A DNA stretch of 64,000 nt from Microvirga sp. 3-52 (GCF_018383585.1 NZ_JAHAMK010000004.1:76989-140988), one strand, 5' to 3'. Counted from the stretch's first letter, positions 53,186-64,000 are shown. The notes: generated from the letters alone by a model not told the origin. Translations and numbers: made by a program.

Positions 53186-54040
53186 TTAGCCCGCCGACTG
53201 CGCCTCGATAGCGTGGCTCTTCTTGACGTCCGGCACTTCGGTCGGGCGGCGCTTTGCCAGGTCGAAGGCGTCGCCGGAGCTCAGCACATGCATGCGGATG
53301 TCATACATGGACAGGGACCGCTCGGGCTCGGCCTCGGCAATGTTCGAATGGGTGACGCCGGCCCCGTCGACCACATAGACACAGCCGCTGCCGATCACCT
53401 CGAAACATTCCCCTTCAAGGATCAGTGCCGTGTCCTCGTCAATTCCGATCCCAAGTTCGCGTGGATTATGCGCCACGGCACCAAACAAGCGTCCGAACCG
53501 TCCTCGTTCGGCAAAATGCTGGTCGATGATGACATTGCGCACAAGACCAAGACCCGGTGCCATGTGCAGGTCGCCGATTTTGTAGGACTCGCCGCTGGTG
53601 CCCTTTACCAACATGGTCTCGCTCATGACCGATGCGCCGGCCGATGTTCCGGCAAGGACGCCGCCGCGCTCGTGAAGATCCCGCACGCGCTGCTCTATGG
53701 GTGTGTCGCCAATCTGGCTCGAGATGCGCAACTGGTCACCTCCGGAAAAGAAAACGCCGGCGGCTCCGTCGAAGACGCGCAGCTTTTCCGGATCGAGCGT
53801 CTCGGATCGGTCTTTGACGTAGATTTCCACGAGATCCGTCACACCGAGATCGCTGAAAGCTCTCTGGTAGGCCTCAAAGTAGCCTTCCGGCTCATGGGAT
53901 GCGACAGTTGCAATGACGAGCTTTCCTCCGCCCAATCGTCTCGCAACCTCGCGCAGGATAGTGCGCACGCCTTCCTTGTCCTCACCACCGCCTATGATGA
54001 TGAGCGGCCCCTTCGATTTCTTCGTCGTCCGTTCCTGCAT
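53186..54040 (-). CDS. cphB: Cyanophycinase
   Basis: Serine exopeptidase of the S51 family, 284 residues, that releases beta-Asp-Arg dipeptides from cyanophycin. The nucleophile motif is GVLAGTSAGASVMSE (Ser near residue 132), and the early GPLIIIGGGEDKEG and the VFFSGGDQLRI segments are family marks. DTALILEGECFEVIGSGCVYVVDG (first 20: DTALILEGECFEVIGSGCVY) is a C-terminal hallmark. It lies 86 bases downstream of the cyanophycin synthetase on the same strand, so the polymer can be made and mobilised from one operon. ATG at 54040 was chosen as the first start. Confidence 0.94.
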   Translation of the reverse strand: MQERTTKKSKGPLIIIGGGEDKEGVRTILREVARRLGGGKLVIATVASHEPEGYFEAYQRAFSDLGVTDLVEIYVKDRSETLDPEKLRVFDGAAGVFFSGGDQLRISSQIGDTPIEQRVRDLHERGGVLAGTSAGASVMSETMLVKGTSGESYKIGDLHMAPGLGLVRNVIIDQHFAERGRFGRLFGAVAHNPRELGIGIDEDTALILEGECFEVIGSGCVYVVDGAGVTHSNIAEAEPERSLSMYDIRMHVLSSGDAFDLAKRRPTEVPDVKKSHAIEAQSAG

Positions 54041-54126
54041 GGCCGCACCGGGCTCCGTTCAAACAGCCCCCACCCCAAATCCAGGGGCGGTTCGCGCCGT
54101 TGTCCTGACATTGTCCTTGCTGTCGA

Positions 54127-56961
54127 TCAGGCGCTCCTGCGCCAGCCTCCGACCGGCTCTGCCATTCGATCGACCTCCACATCAAAGGATATGGAAGGAG
54201 CAGCCCGGAATTCGAGCACCTGCTGCCACATGGCTTCCACATCGGTCGGGGTGAGGACAACAAGGTCCCCGGGCTGCGCCCTTCTAAGGCACAGATCGGC
54301 AGCTTCATCCTCGTCGAGAATCCGGCGGATACGCTCCTCCGGAAATCCCGCCGCAAGTGCTCCCTCCGCCAGCAGGGCGATGATCTCGCCGGGTTTGCGT
54401 CCGCGTCGGGCTGGATCCTCCCGGAAAATGATCTCGTCGAAATAGCGTGTCGCGAGCGCTCCCATCTCCCGCATGTCCTCATCGCGGCGGTCGCCAGGAA
54501 TATTGATCATGCCAATGATCCGGCGGTGGCGCGGGCGCATCTTGAGGATCAGGTCGCCGAGAGCCTGAAGACCCGCCGGATTGTGGGCATAGTCCAAAAT
54601 GACCCGGAAACCATGTCCATCGAACACGTTGAGGCGTCCGGGACTTTGTTCGAACGAGGTCGTGAAGGTCGACAGAGCCATGCGAATGACATTGACGGGA
54701 ACGCCCTGGGCATAGGCCATGGCCACGGCACCCAGCGCGTTTTGCACATTGAACTCGGCAAGACCATCAAGGGTCGCCGGGATCTCGGCTGCACGCATCA
54801 GATGGATGCTGTCGCCGTCGTCATGGATCACGATCTCGCCACCGTCGACCAGTCCTGGCTCGCGCACGACGGCAAATCCGCCGTCCTCGATGTGCTCGCG
54901 CAGGAAGTCGGGCATGTCCGTACCTCCACGAAGGGAGAAGTATCCCAGCCGGCCGCCGGCCCGCCGCCGCACACTGACCACCATCGGATCATCGGCATTG
55001 AGGATGCTGGTTCCATTGCGGTGCACCGCCTCCACGACGACGGACTTCACCCACGCGAGGTCCTCGATGGTGTCGATCCCTTTCAACCCGAGATGATCGG
55101 GCTGGATATTCGTAATCAGGCCTACGTCGCATTCCGAGAAGCCGAGCCCCTCCCGCAGGATGCCGCCGCGGGCCGTTTCCAAAACCGCCACATCCACGGT
55201 CGGATCGCGGAGTACCACGCGAGCGCTCCAGGGCCCCGAAGCATCCGCCTCCACAATCCTGTCGCCGTTCACATAGATGCCGGTCGTCGACGTCAGCCCG
55301 ACATTGAGGCCCTGAGCGCGCAGGATATGTCCGACCATGCGTGAGGTGGTGGACTTGCCGTTGGTGCCCGTGATGGCAAGGATCGGGATGCGCGTCGGCG
55401 TGCCGCGAGGAAAGAGCATATCCATTACAGGACGAGCCACGTTGCGGGCGCGCCCCTCCGAAGGCTGCAGGTGCATGCGGAAGCCTGGTGCGGCATTGAC
55501 CTCGATGATCCCGCCCCCGGTCTCATGAACCGAGCGCGTGATGTCGGGTGCGATAAAGTCGATGCCCGCCACATCCAAGCCGATGGCGCGTGCCGCCCGA
55601 CGGGCAATGAGGGCGTTGTCGGGGTGGATGTCGTCGGTGCGATCGACAGCCGTGCCGCCGGTCGAAAGATTGGCCGTATCGCACAGATAGACCACCTGCC
55701 CGATAGCTGGAACGCTATCCGCATCAAGACCTGCCTTTGCCAGGACGCCGAGAGCGTGATCGTCGATCTTGATCCGGGTCATGACATTCTCATGACCTTC
55801 GCCACGGCGCGGATCCTTATTCACTCCTTCGACCAAAGCGGTGATGCTGCGCTCGCCATCGCCCACGACGTGGGCAGGGATACGCTCGGCCACCGCTACC
55901 ACCTCCCCGTTCACCACGAGGATCCGGTGATCCCGGCCCTTGAAGCAGCTCTCGACGATGACGCGCCGGCTGTGCTGACTGGCCTCCTCAAAGGCCCGGG
56001 TTACCTCTTCTGCCGTCGAGAGATCGATGCTGACGCCGCGCCCGTGATTGCCGTCGAGCGGCTTGACCACGACCGGGTAACCAATCCGTGCGGCGGCACG
56101 CATCGCATCTTCTGCACGGCGGACCACATCACCCCGCGGGACCGGCAGTCCTGCGTCGGCCAGGAGGCTCTTCGTGAGATCCTTGTCGCCGGCTGCATCA
56201 GTGGCGATCTGCGAGGTCAGGCTCGTGATGCTGGCCCGGATTCTCTTCTGATGCCGTCCGGTGCCCAATTGCACGAGGCTTTGGTCATCCAGGCGCAGGA
56301 CCGGTATACCTCTCCGCTCGGCCTCCTGAACGAGGGACATGGTCGTCGGGCCAAGCGCCCTGCGCCGGTGAACGTATCGGAGAGCCTTGAGGGATGCATC
56401 GAGATCGAAGGGGCCTTCGAAATCAGGTTCCTCCTCGTCCCTGTAGATGCGATCAAGGCCTTCGATGCCTTGCAGCTCTGGCGGGAGGAGCGTGTTCACG
56501 AACTGGAGCGCCAAACGTCCTGCCAGAAGGCCTACCTGCTCTTCCCGATAGGAAAACATCACATTGTAGACGCCGGTTTCTCCCTTGACAGAGCGGGTCT
56601 TGCCCCGGGTGACGCGAGCTCCAATCAGTGATTGGAGTTCAAGGGCGATGTGCTCGGCAACATGGCCCAGCCACGTGCCCTCCTCAAGGCGGCGGGCGAA
56701 GCCTCCGCGCTCATGAAAGCTGCAGCCATGCTCATGCAGCCCCGGCAGCAGAGCCAAGAGGCGCTCGGTAAAGCCCGCCAGGCGATTGGACGGCCATTCC
56801 TCCAGTGTGCCGAGGTCAAGCTTGATGCGGATCATTGGCGTGAGGCTGTAGAGATGAGGCCCGCGGTAAACACCGCGGTCGATCACACGCATCGGGCTCG
56901 TCGCCACCTCGTCAAAGGCTCGCGCATCAATGCTACGGTTATGATCCGGCGGCTGACTCAT
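54127..56961 (-). CDS. cphA: Cyanophycin synthetase
   Basis: Large cytoplasmic ligase, 944 residues from ATG at 56961, preceded by GGAGAAGCC; an in-frame start at 57003 has weaker support. It joins Asp and Arg into the nitrogen store cyanophycin. An N-terminal domain (1-180) is followed by an ATP-grasp domain (about 215-480, with YPVVVKPLDGNHGRGVSIDL and GGGIIEVNAAPGFRMHL) and a Mur-ligase-like domain (about 490-900). The P-loop is ILAITGTNGKSTTSRMVGHI, and FRVILDYAHNPAGLQAL is the family's late motif. Length and domain order match CphA. The same operon carries the degrading enzyme. Confidence 0.96.
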   Translation of the reverse strand: MSQPPDHNRSIDARAFDEVATSPMRVIDRGVYRGPHLYSLTPMIRIKLDLGTLEEWPSNRLAGFTERLLALLPGLHEHGCSFHERGGFARRLEEGTWLGHVAEHIALELQSLIGARVTRGKTRSVKGETGVYNVMFSYREEQVGLLAGRLALQFVNTLLPPELQGIEGLDRIYRDEEEPDFEGPFDLDASLKALRYVHRRRALGPTTMSLVQEAERRGIPVLRLDDQSLVQLGTGRHQKRIRASITSLTSQIATDAAGDKDLTKSLLADAGLPVPRGDVVRRAEDAMRAAARIGYPVVVKPLDGNHGRGVSIDLSTAEEVTRAFEEASQHSRRVIVESCFKGRDHRILVVNGEVVAVAERIPAHVVGDGERSITALVEGVNKDPRRGEGHENVMTRIKIDDHALGVLAKAGLDADSVPAIGQVVYLCDTANLSTGGTAVDRTDDIHPDNALIARRAARAIGLDVAGIDFIAPDITRSVHETGGGIIEVNAAPGFRMHLQPSEGRARNVARPVMDMLFPRGTPTRIPILAITGTNGKSTTSRMVGHILRAQGLNVGLTSTTGIYVNGDRIVEADASGPWSARVVLRDPTVDVAVLETARGGILREGLGFSECDVGLITNIQPDHLGLKGIDTIEDLAWVKSVVVEAVHRNGTSILNADDPMVVSVRRRAGGRLGYFSLRGGTDMPDFLREHIEDGGFAVVREPGLVDGGEIVIHDDGDSIHLMRAAEIPATLDGLAEFNVQNALGAVAMAYAQGVPVNVIRMALSTFTTSFEQSPGRLNVFDGHGFRVILDYAHNPAGLQALGDLILKMRPRHRRIIGMINIPGDRRDEDMREMGALATRYFDEIIFREDPARRGRKPGEIIALLAEGALAAGFPEERIRRILDEDEAADLCLRRAQPGDLVVLTPTDVEAMWQQVLEFRAAPSISFDVEVDRMAEPVGGWRRSA

Positions 56962-59126
<2,165 letters not shown>

Positions 59127-59132
59127 AGCAGT

Positions 59133-59546
59133 TCAATAGATTTCCCAGAGCCCCGGCGTCGCCAGCTCGAGAAGGTGACCGTCGGGGTCGCGAAAATAGA
59201 CACTGGTCCCGCCACGGGACCAGGTGGTCCTGCTCTCGATGGGGATCCCACGCTCCTGAAGCCGCCCCTCCCATGCGGCCAGTTCGCTCGCTGAAATCGC
59301 AAAGCCGACATGGAGCGGTCCCTGCCCGTCATGGGGCGGGATCGTCCCGCCGGGCGTGGGCATCGGCTCGTTCGAGCCGCCGCGCAGGAACAGGAGCAGC
59401 ACGCTTCTCGCGCCCACGTCGAAAGCGCACATGCGCTGGTTGCTGAAAAGCAGTCTCAGACCGAGATCGTCTTCGTAGAAGGCACGGGCGCGCGGCAGGT
59501 CGTCGACATAGAGCGCGGTCTCGAGAACGGCATTCAGCTTGGGCAT
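59133..59546 (-). CDS. VOC (glyoxalase/bleomycin-resistance) family protein
   Basis: Small metal-binding-fold protein, 137 residues from ATG at 59546 (MPKLNAVLETALYVDDLPRA), with GAGG seven bases upstream; ATG at 59564 is an alternative. A tandem beta-alpha-beta-beta-beta arrangement is visible: LETALYVDDLPRARAFYEDD for the first half and GPLHVGFAISASELAAWEGRL with TSVYFRDPDGHLLELATPG for the second. The metal site residues His and Glu are present (HVGF, ELAT). The reaction is not predictable; dioxygenase-like or resistance roles occur in this superfamily. It converges on pgm. Confidence 0.9.
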   Translation of the reverse strand: MPKLNAVLETALYVDDLPRARAFYEDDLGLRLLFSNQRMCAFDVGARSVLLLFLRGGSNEPMPTPGGTIPPHDGQGPLHVGFAISASELAAWEGRLQERGIPIESRTTWSRGGTSVYFRDPDGHLLELATPGLWEIY

Positions 59547-59894
59547 CGTGGACCTCATGGACATCCTGTCTGCCTCTATTTTGACCTCCGCTACCCTCGT
59601 CATGTCCAGCTGTCCTTGAAATGCAGGCTTTCGAGAGCGGCGAAAAATTGGGCAACGATGCTGACCTTTTGATCTTGAAACAGGCTGGCATACCCCTTAA
59701 TTATTGCAATGCAACACGGCGATTGGCGTCGCAGCGTTGCTGCCCTTCTTGGGCGTTTCCTCCCTAAACTTCGGGCCGTTGGCAACAACGGCCTTTTTTC
59801 TTGCCTGAAGACGGCAGGATTCCGGGGCGGCTTCAGGACCGGAACCTCGTGTAACTCCAATGGTTTTTCCCTCAGCGGAAGCCGGGAGAGTACG
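59547..59894. other. Gene-free stretch
   Basis: About 350 bases between the divergent VOC and small membrane protein genes. No gene is supported. A GGGCCGTTGGCAACAACGGCC hairpin-forming segment sits at about 59776-59793 (GGCCGTTG with CAACGGCC), followed by TTTTTTC, which resembles a terminator on the plus strand with no gene before it. Confidence 0.45.
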
Positions 59895-60275
59895 ATGTCC
59901 ACTCGTTCAGACCACCCTCATCACGCCGACATTCCTCCGACGCATACGGTCAAGCCGATGGACGCGCCCCCCCTGACCGAGGGCTCGACCACGGCACAGC
60001 TGAAGGGCGATATCGACAGCGGCCGCACTGGTGACAAGAACGCGGTGTTCGATCCTGGTCTGTCTCCCCTGGGCACCGACGATGAGGCCGGCGGCACCTC
60101 CCCGACACCGGAGCAGGTCGACCAGGCCCGTCATCAGGAATCGTCCGTACGCTGGAAGAACCGCGCCGAGAAGGACAGCTATGCCCACCAAAACTCGCAT
60201 AAGGCACTCTATGCCTATGTGGGCTTCATCGGCCTGGTGCTCGTCCTGTTCGTCGGCGCCTTCTCGATCCTCTGA
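59895..60275 (+). CDS. Small tail-anchored hypothetical protein
   Basis: Protein of 126 residues from ATG at 59895 (MSTRSDHPHHADIPPTHTVK), after GGGAGAGTACG. Most of the chain is polar, rich in His, Asp, Thr and Pro. The C-terminal hydrophobic helix ALYAYVGFIGLVLVLFVGAF (about 105-124) ends at the last residue, which suggests a tail-anchored inner-membrane protein. No family recognised. It converges on the LacI gene with four bases between stops. Confidence 0.7.
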   Translation: MSTRSDHPHHADIPPTHTVKPMDAPPLTEGSTTAQLKGDIDSGRTGDKNAVFDPGLSPLGTDDEAGGTSPTPEQVDQARHQESSVRWKNRAEKDSYAHQNSHKALYAYVGFIGLVLVLFVGAFSIL

Positions 60276-60279
60276 TGCA

Positions 60280-61338
60280 TCAGAGCGCTGCCACACTGTC
60301 CCGGATCACCAGTTCCGTCTCCAGCCGGATGAGCTTGGGCGACGGCCGCCCCTGCAGAAGATCGATCAGGACCGATGCCGCGGCCTGTCCCAATTCCCGC
60401 CGAGGCTGATGCATTGTGGTCAGCGGCGGCTCGGCTACGGCGGCGAACTCGATATCGTCGAACCCGGCCACGGATATGTCCTCGGGTACTCTGAGCCCAG
60501 CGGAAAAGAGGGTGCGCATCAAGCCAATGGCCATCTCGTCGCTAGTGCAGAACACGGCTGTCGGACGGGTGGATCGTGCCACCAGTTCACGCCCTGCCCT
60601 CACGCCCGCCTCGATGGTGTAATCCCCCGGAAGCACCAGGGCCGGATCGAACGGCAGACCCGCCGTCTCCAATCCATCCTTGAACCCCTGGAATCGATCG
60701 CGCTCGAGGCTATTGCTGGCGGGACCGCTCACATAGGCGATTCTGCGATGCCCCAGGGAGGCCAGGTGCTGCGTCATGCGGCAGGCTGCGGTGCGGTTGT
60801 CGATCTCGATCTGCGGAATGTCGGCGGCTGGGATCGCTTCGCAGAGCGCCACGAGGGGTATCGTGATCCGGGCCGGCTGCCCCTCCCCTTCACGGCTCTG
60901 CCCGAACAGGTGGCCGTTGAGGAGAATGGCGCCGTCCACCCGGCCTGCCGCCGTGAAGGCCGCGAAATGCGCCTCCTTCTCGGGAGAACCGTCGAGATCG
61001 CTGATGATCATGCCGTAGCCGGCCTCGAAAAGAGTCTCCTCGATGCCGCGCAGAATCTTGGAGAAGAAGGTATTCGAGAGATCCGGCAGAACGACCAGCA
61101 CCATGTAGGTCTTCTGCGAGCGCAGGGTGCGCGCGGCGGGGTTGGGCACATAGCCGGTCTTGGCGATAGCCTCCAGCACCCGCGCCCGAGCTTCGGGCGA
61201 GACTCGCTCCGGCGTTGCAAGGGCCCGGCTGACCGTCGCAGTCGAGACATCGGCAAGCTTCGCGACATCTTGGATCCGCGCTGCGCGGATCGTGATGCCC
61301 CCGTGCTCCGGCCCGTCCTTCTGCCCTACGTCGTCCAT
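60280..61338 (-). CDS. LacI-family transcriptional regulator
   Basis: Sugar-responsive repressor, 352 residues from ATG at 61338. The helix-turn-helix is RIQDVAKLADVSTATVSRALATPERVS (first 20: RIQDVAKLADVSTATVSRAL, residues 21-40), followed by the hinge GYVPNPAARTLRSQKTYMVL. A periplasmic-binding-protein-like effector domain covers residues 70-340, including FDDIEFAAVAEPPLTTMHQPR. It is divergent from a sugar ABC transporter, and a perfect LacI-type palindrome lies between them. The regulator likely represses the transporter until the sugar is present. The gene start overlaps no other. Confidence 0.94.
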   Translation of the reverse strand: MDDVGQKDGPEHGGITIRAARIQDVAKLADVSTATVSRALATPERVSPEARARVLEAIAKTGYVPNPAARTLRSQKTYMVLVVLPDLSNTFFSKILRGIEETLFEAGYGMIISDLDGSPEKEAHFAAFTAAGRVDGAILLNGHLFGQSREGEGQPARITIPLVALCEAIPAADIPQIEIDNRTAACRMTQHLASLGHRRIAYVSGPASNSLERDRFQGFKDGLETAGLPFDPALVLPGDYTIEAGVRAGRELVARSTRPTAVFCTSDEMAIGLMRTLFSAGLRVPEDISVAGFDDIEFAAVAEPPLTTMHQPRRELGQAAASVLIDLLQGRPSPKLIRLETELVIRDSVAAL

Positions 61339-61363
61339 GAACCTCCCCCTACCATGGTTCTGT

Positions 61364-61391
61364 TTGACAGATGCCGTCGTTTCGGTAAAGT
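61364..61391 (+). promoter_or_regulatory. Promoter of the sugar ABC operon
   Basis: TTGACA at 61364-61369 and TAAAGT at 61386-61391, separated by 16 bases; the first is a consensus -35, the second matches four of six -10 positions. It reads toward the transporter genes, and the operator just downstream would block it. Confidence 0.6.
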
Positions 61392-61394
61392 TTG

Positions 61395-61410
61395 ATGTAA
61401 TCGATTACAT
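61395..61410. promoter_or_regulatory. LacI-type operator
   Basis: A perfect 16-base palindrome, ATGTAATCGATTACAT, with a central CG as in LacI-family operators. It begins four bases after the -10 element of the operon promoter, so a bound repressor would block transcription of the transporter genes. Confidence 0.88.
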
Positions 61411-61492
61411 AGGTCCGTTGTCAGGCCCTTTGATAGCTCTAGATCGTCAAATGTCCCGCTAGAGGACGAGCCGATAAACCAGGAGGAACCAA

Positions 61493-61519
61493 ATGCCAGC
61501 TCACGCGCCGTCCAGCTGA
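61493..61519 (+). other. Eight-codon open frame with strong ribosome site
   Basis: AGGAGG lies five bases before ATG at 61493, and the frame MPAHAPSS ends with TGA at 61519, about 70 bases upstream of the ATPase gene. It is the best ribosome site in the area. It may be a leader peptide, or the stump of a deleted binding-protein gene. Confidence 0.4.
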
Positions 61520-61591
61520 TCCTCACCGCACAGCCTTTGACGCCTATCTTCCCTAGCGGAAGCGAGCGATCCCGCTCATTCGGAGCAGTTT

Positions 61592-63112
61592 ATGGATTCC
61601 GTTCTTCGCGCCGAGAACATCTCGAAATCCTTCGGGCCTATTGAGGTCCTGAGCGGCATTTCGCTGGATCTGAAGCCCGGCGAGGTTCATGCCGTCATCG
61701 GCGAGAACGGGGCCGGCAAGTCGACGCTGATGCGCATCCTGTCGGGCCATATCGCGCCGACGAAAGGCAGCCTGCATCTGAACGGCCAGCCGATCACTTT
61801 CTCCGGGCCTGTCGATGCCGAGGCTCACGGCATCGTTCTCGTGCATCAGGAGATCCTCCTCGCGCCGGACCTGACGGTGGCGCAGAACCTCTTCCTCGGC
61901 CGCGAGATCAGGCGCTTCGGCTTCGTCGACGACAAGGCCATGCGCGAGCGGACGCGGGGGATCCTGCGGGAGCTCGGCACGAGCATCGATCCCGACCGGG
62001 AAGTCAGCCGCTTGTCCATCGCCGACCGGCAGCTGGTACAGATCGCCCGCGCGCTGCTCGTGCCGCACAAGGTCGTGGCCTTCGACGAGCCGACGGCGGT
62101 TCTCACCCCCATCGAGGCTGAGAGCCTGTTCGAGATCATCCGCAAGCTGCGCTCCCAGGGCGTGGCGGTGCTCTATATTTCCCATCGCCTCAACGAGGTG
62201 AAGGCCGTGGCCGATCGCGTCACGGTGCTGCGCGACGGGCGCCACATCGCGACCCGCGACATCGAGGGGTTGGAGCCGCTGGAGATGGCGCGCCTCATGG
62301 TCGGCCGCGACATGTCCAAGCTCTATCCCGAAAAGCCGGAGACCGCTTCCGACCAGACCGTTCTGGCGGTTCGCGACATGGCCGTGCCGGGCTTCGTGGA
62401 GAATGCGTCCTTTACCCTCCGCCGCGGCGAGATCCTCGGCTTCGGCGGCCTGATCGGCGCCGGACGCACAGAGCTGTTCGAAGCGCTGGTAGGCCTTCGC
62501 CCGGGACACAGCACGATCACCCTCGACGGCAGGCAGGTTCATTTCCGCAATGCCCGCGACGCAATGGCGGCCGGCATCGTCTATCTCTCTGAGGACCGCA
62601 AGGGCAAAGGCCTTCTGCTGCAGCAGAACCTGCGCATCAATCTCTCGCTCGCGGCACTGGACAAGTTCAGCCGAGGCTCCTTCATCGACGGCGCCGCCGA
62701 GGAGACGGCGCTCGATCAGGCAATCAAGGATTTCGACATCCGCACCCGGCGGCGCGACCTTCTTGCCGGCCAATTATCTGGCGGCAACCAGCAGAAGCTG
62801 CTGCTCGCCAAGATGATGCTCCTGGAGCCGCGCATCGTCATCATTGACGAGCCGACGCGCGGCGTCGACATAGGCACCAAGGAGCAGATCTACCGCTTCA
62901 TCGCCTCGCTTGCCGCCGAGGGCAAGGCTGTCGTCGTCATCTCGTCGGAGATGCAGGAGCTGATCGGCCTGTGCCATCGGGTCGTCGTAATGCGCAACGG
63001 GCGCGTCGCGGGCGAGGTGGCGCAAGCGGACCTGTCGGAAGATTCCATCGTTTACCTCGCCACTGGCGTTCACGAAGAAAGGGCGGCGGAAATCGCCGCA
63101 GGCCACGCATGA
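61592..63112 (+). CDS. Sugar ABC transporter ATPase (RbsA/MglA family)
   Basis: Double-domain ATPase of 506 residues for monosaccharide import. Domain 1: Walker A VIGENGAGKSTLMRILSGH (residues 33-51), signature LSIADRQLVQIARALLV and Walker B VVAFDEPTAVL. Domain 2: GRGEILGFGGLIGAGRTELF-like P-loop (LIGAGRTELFEALVG), LSGGNQQKLLLAKM, IVIIDEPTRGVDIG. Degenerate second P-loops are usual in this family. The stop overlaps the start of the permease gene by four bases. No binding-protein gene lies between promoter and ATPase, so the receptor is probably downstream of the permease. Confidence 0.96.
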   Translation: MDSVLRAENISKSFGPIEVLSGISLDLKPGEVHAVIGENGAGKSTLMRILSGHIAPTKGSLHLNGQPITFSGPVDAEAHGIVLVHQEILLAPDLTVAQNLFLGREIRRFGFVDDKAMRERTRGILRELGTSIDPDREVSRLSIADRQLVQIARALLVPHKVVAFDEPTAVLTPIEAESLFEIIRKLRSQGVAVLYISHRLNEVKAVADRVTVLRDGRHIATRDIEGLEPLEMARLMVGRDMSKLYPEKPETASDQTVLAVRDMAVPGFVENASFTLRRGEILGFGGLIGAGRTELFEALVGLRPGHSTITLDGRQVHFRNARDAMAAGIVYLSEDRKGKGLLLQQNLRINLSLAALDKFSRGSFIDGAAEETALDQAIKDFDIRTRRRDLLAGQLSGGNQQKLLLAKMMLLEPRIVIIDEPTRGVDIGTKEQIYRFIASLAAEGKAVVVISSEMQELIGLCHRVVVMRNGRVAGEVAQADLSEDSIVYLATGVHEERAAEIAAGHA

Positions 63113-64000
63113 CCGAAACCGTGCTTCGCACCGGCACCGAGAAGCGCCGGTTCAATGTCGACATGCGGGCTCTCTCGCCCTTCATCGCGCTCATCGTGCT
63201 CATCATCGCAGGCGCGCTAATCAACCCGGATTTCCTGACCGCATCGAACCTGCTCAATGTGGTGACGCGCTCGGCCTTCATCGCGATCATCGCGGTCGGC
63301 GCCACCTTCGTGATCGCCGGCGGCGGGCTTGATCTCTCCGTCGGCTCCATGGCGGCGCTGACGGCCGGCGTCATGATCCTGACGCTGAACAATCTCGGCG
63401 GGGGCGATGTGGGCACGCTGGCGCTCGGCATGCTCGCCGCCATTGCATTGAGCGCAGCCTGCGGCCTGGCGAACGGGCTCATCGTCACCTTCGGTCGGAT
63501 CGAACCCTTCATCGTGACGCTGGGCACCATGGGCATCTTCCGCTCGCTGGTGATCTGGTTGGCTGCGGGCGGCACTATCACCATGCGCAATTTCGATCTG
63601 CGCGAGCTCTACCGACCAGTCTATTTCGACAGCATTCTCGGCGTTCCGATTCCGATCATCGCCTTCATGGTCGTGGCCGCCATCGGCGCGCTGATCCTCT
63701 ACCGGACCTCCTTCGGCCGCCATGTGGTGGCGCTCGGCTCCAACGAGGATGTGGCGCGCTATTCGGGCGTGCCGATCTGGCGGGTGCGCACGCTCACCTA
63801 CATCATCCAGGGCATCTGCGTCGGCATCGCCGTGCTGGTCTATGTGCCGCGCCTCGGCTCGGCCACACCGACCACGGGCCTTCTGTGGGAATTGCAAGCC
63901 ATCACGGCCGTCGTCATCGGCGGCACGGCCCTCAAAGGCGGCATCGGCCGCGTCTGGGGCACGGTGGTCGGCGCTGTGATCCTCGAACTCGTCGCCAACA
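63109..64000 (+). CDS. Sugar ABC transporter permease (RbsC family, partial)
   Basis: Inner-membrane permease; 297 codons are present and the gene continues past the window end. Start ATG at 63109 overlaps the ATPase stop. Hydrophobic helices begin near residue 22 (LSPFIALIVLIIAGALINPD). Then come ATFVIAGGGLDLSVGSMAAL, with the RbsC signature GGxDLSVGS, and ERIEPFIVTLGTMGI-like segments, and RTSFGRHVVALGSNEDVARYSGV (first 20: RTSFGRHVVALGSNEDVARY), which is the EAA-type loop. It pairs with the ATPase above for ribose-, xylose- or other pentose-like sugar uptake. Confidence 0.95.
   Translation, partial: MTETVLRTGTEKRRFNVDMRALSPFIALIVLIIAGALINPDFLTASNLLNVVTRSAFIAIIAVGATFVIAGGGLDLSVGSMAALTAGVMILTLNNLGGGDVGTLALGMLAAIALSAACGLANGLIVTFGRIEPFIVTLGTMGIFRSLVIWLAAGGTITMRNFDLRELYRPVYFDSILGVPIPIIAFMVVAAIGALILYRTSFGRHVVALGSNEDVARYSGVPIWRVRTLTYIIQGICVGIAVLVYVPRLGSATPTTGLLWELQAITAVVIGGTALKGGIGRVWGTVVGAVILELVAN

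Noticed and set aside
61553-62773. Minus-strand open frame of 406 residues
   Set aside because: Antisense to the RbsA-type ATPase; no domain recognised.

Overview
The window looks like a chromosomal segment of a GC-rich alphaproteobacterium, most likely Hyphomicrobiales (Rhizobiales) and perhaps near Microvirga, Bosea or Methylobacterium. The arguments are a circularly permuted two-piece tmRNA gene, an HWE-type histidine kinase, an Aap/Bzt-type amino-acid transporter, a DUF6481 protein, a PrtD/HlyD-type exporter and short palindromic intergenic repeats. The genus is an inference; no rRNA or tRNA gene was recognised to anchor it.

Left part (1-22 kb) is dominated by uptake and catabolism of nitrogen compounds. 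A peptide-type ABC operon (1-4278, minus) diverges from an ArsR-fold regulator across a clear palindrome. A TRAP transporter (6004-8892) follows. Then comes a degenerate patch in which a decapitated Gfo/Idh/MocA dehydrogenase abuts the tail of a thioredoxin reductase. Next is a cyclic-amide module (10013-15167): a dihydropyrimidinase-type hydrolase, two related metal-dependent amidohydrolases and a hydantoin-racemase-like protein. An Amidohydro_3 protein, an Aap/Bzt-type transporter without its ATPase and a flavin amine oxidase complete the block.

Middle (22-35 kb): a compact signalling operon of a HigA-like repressor, a double-domain KaiC ATPase and an HWE histidine kinase; a small-protein cluster running from cspA to rpsU; plsC; split ssrA (tmRNA); a decayed manganese-catalase gene; arginase; a type II NADH dehydrogenase and an Old Yellow Enzyme.

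Type I secretion island (35-46 kb): an operon encodes a very glycine-rich acidic protein followed by its probable exporter ATPase and adaptor. Beyond an unusually AT-rich intergenic stretch lie a LuxR-type regulator with a degenerate receiver domain, an Asp/Gln-repeat protein ending in a PrtD-type C-terminus, a LysR regulator and a second degenerate-receiver LuxR regulator. This is the best candidate here for an undescribed system: a secreted matrix or surface protein pair with its own exporter and regulators. A large CHASE4-GGDEF-EAL protein follows.

Right part (48-64 kb): small stress-type proteins, a DoxX protein, a DUF1194 von Willebrand protein, a TctC-type binding protein, an alpha/beta hydrolase, a cyanophycin synthetase/cyanophycinase pair, phosphoglucomutase, a VOC protein, and a divergent LacI regulator/sugar ABC transporter locus with promoter and operator visible, cut by the window end.
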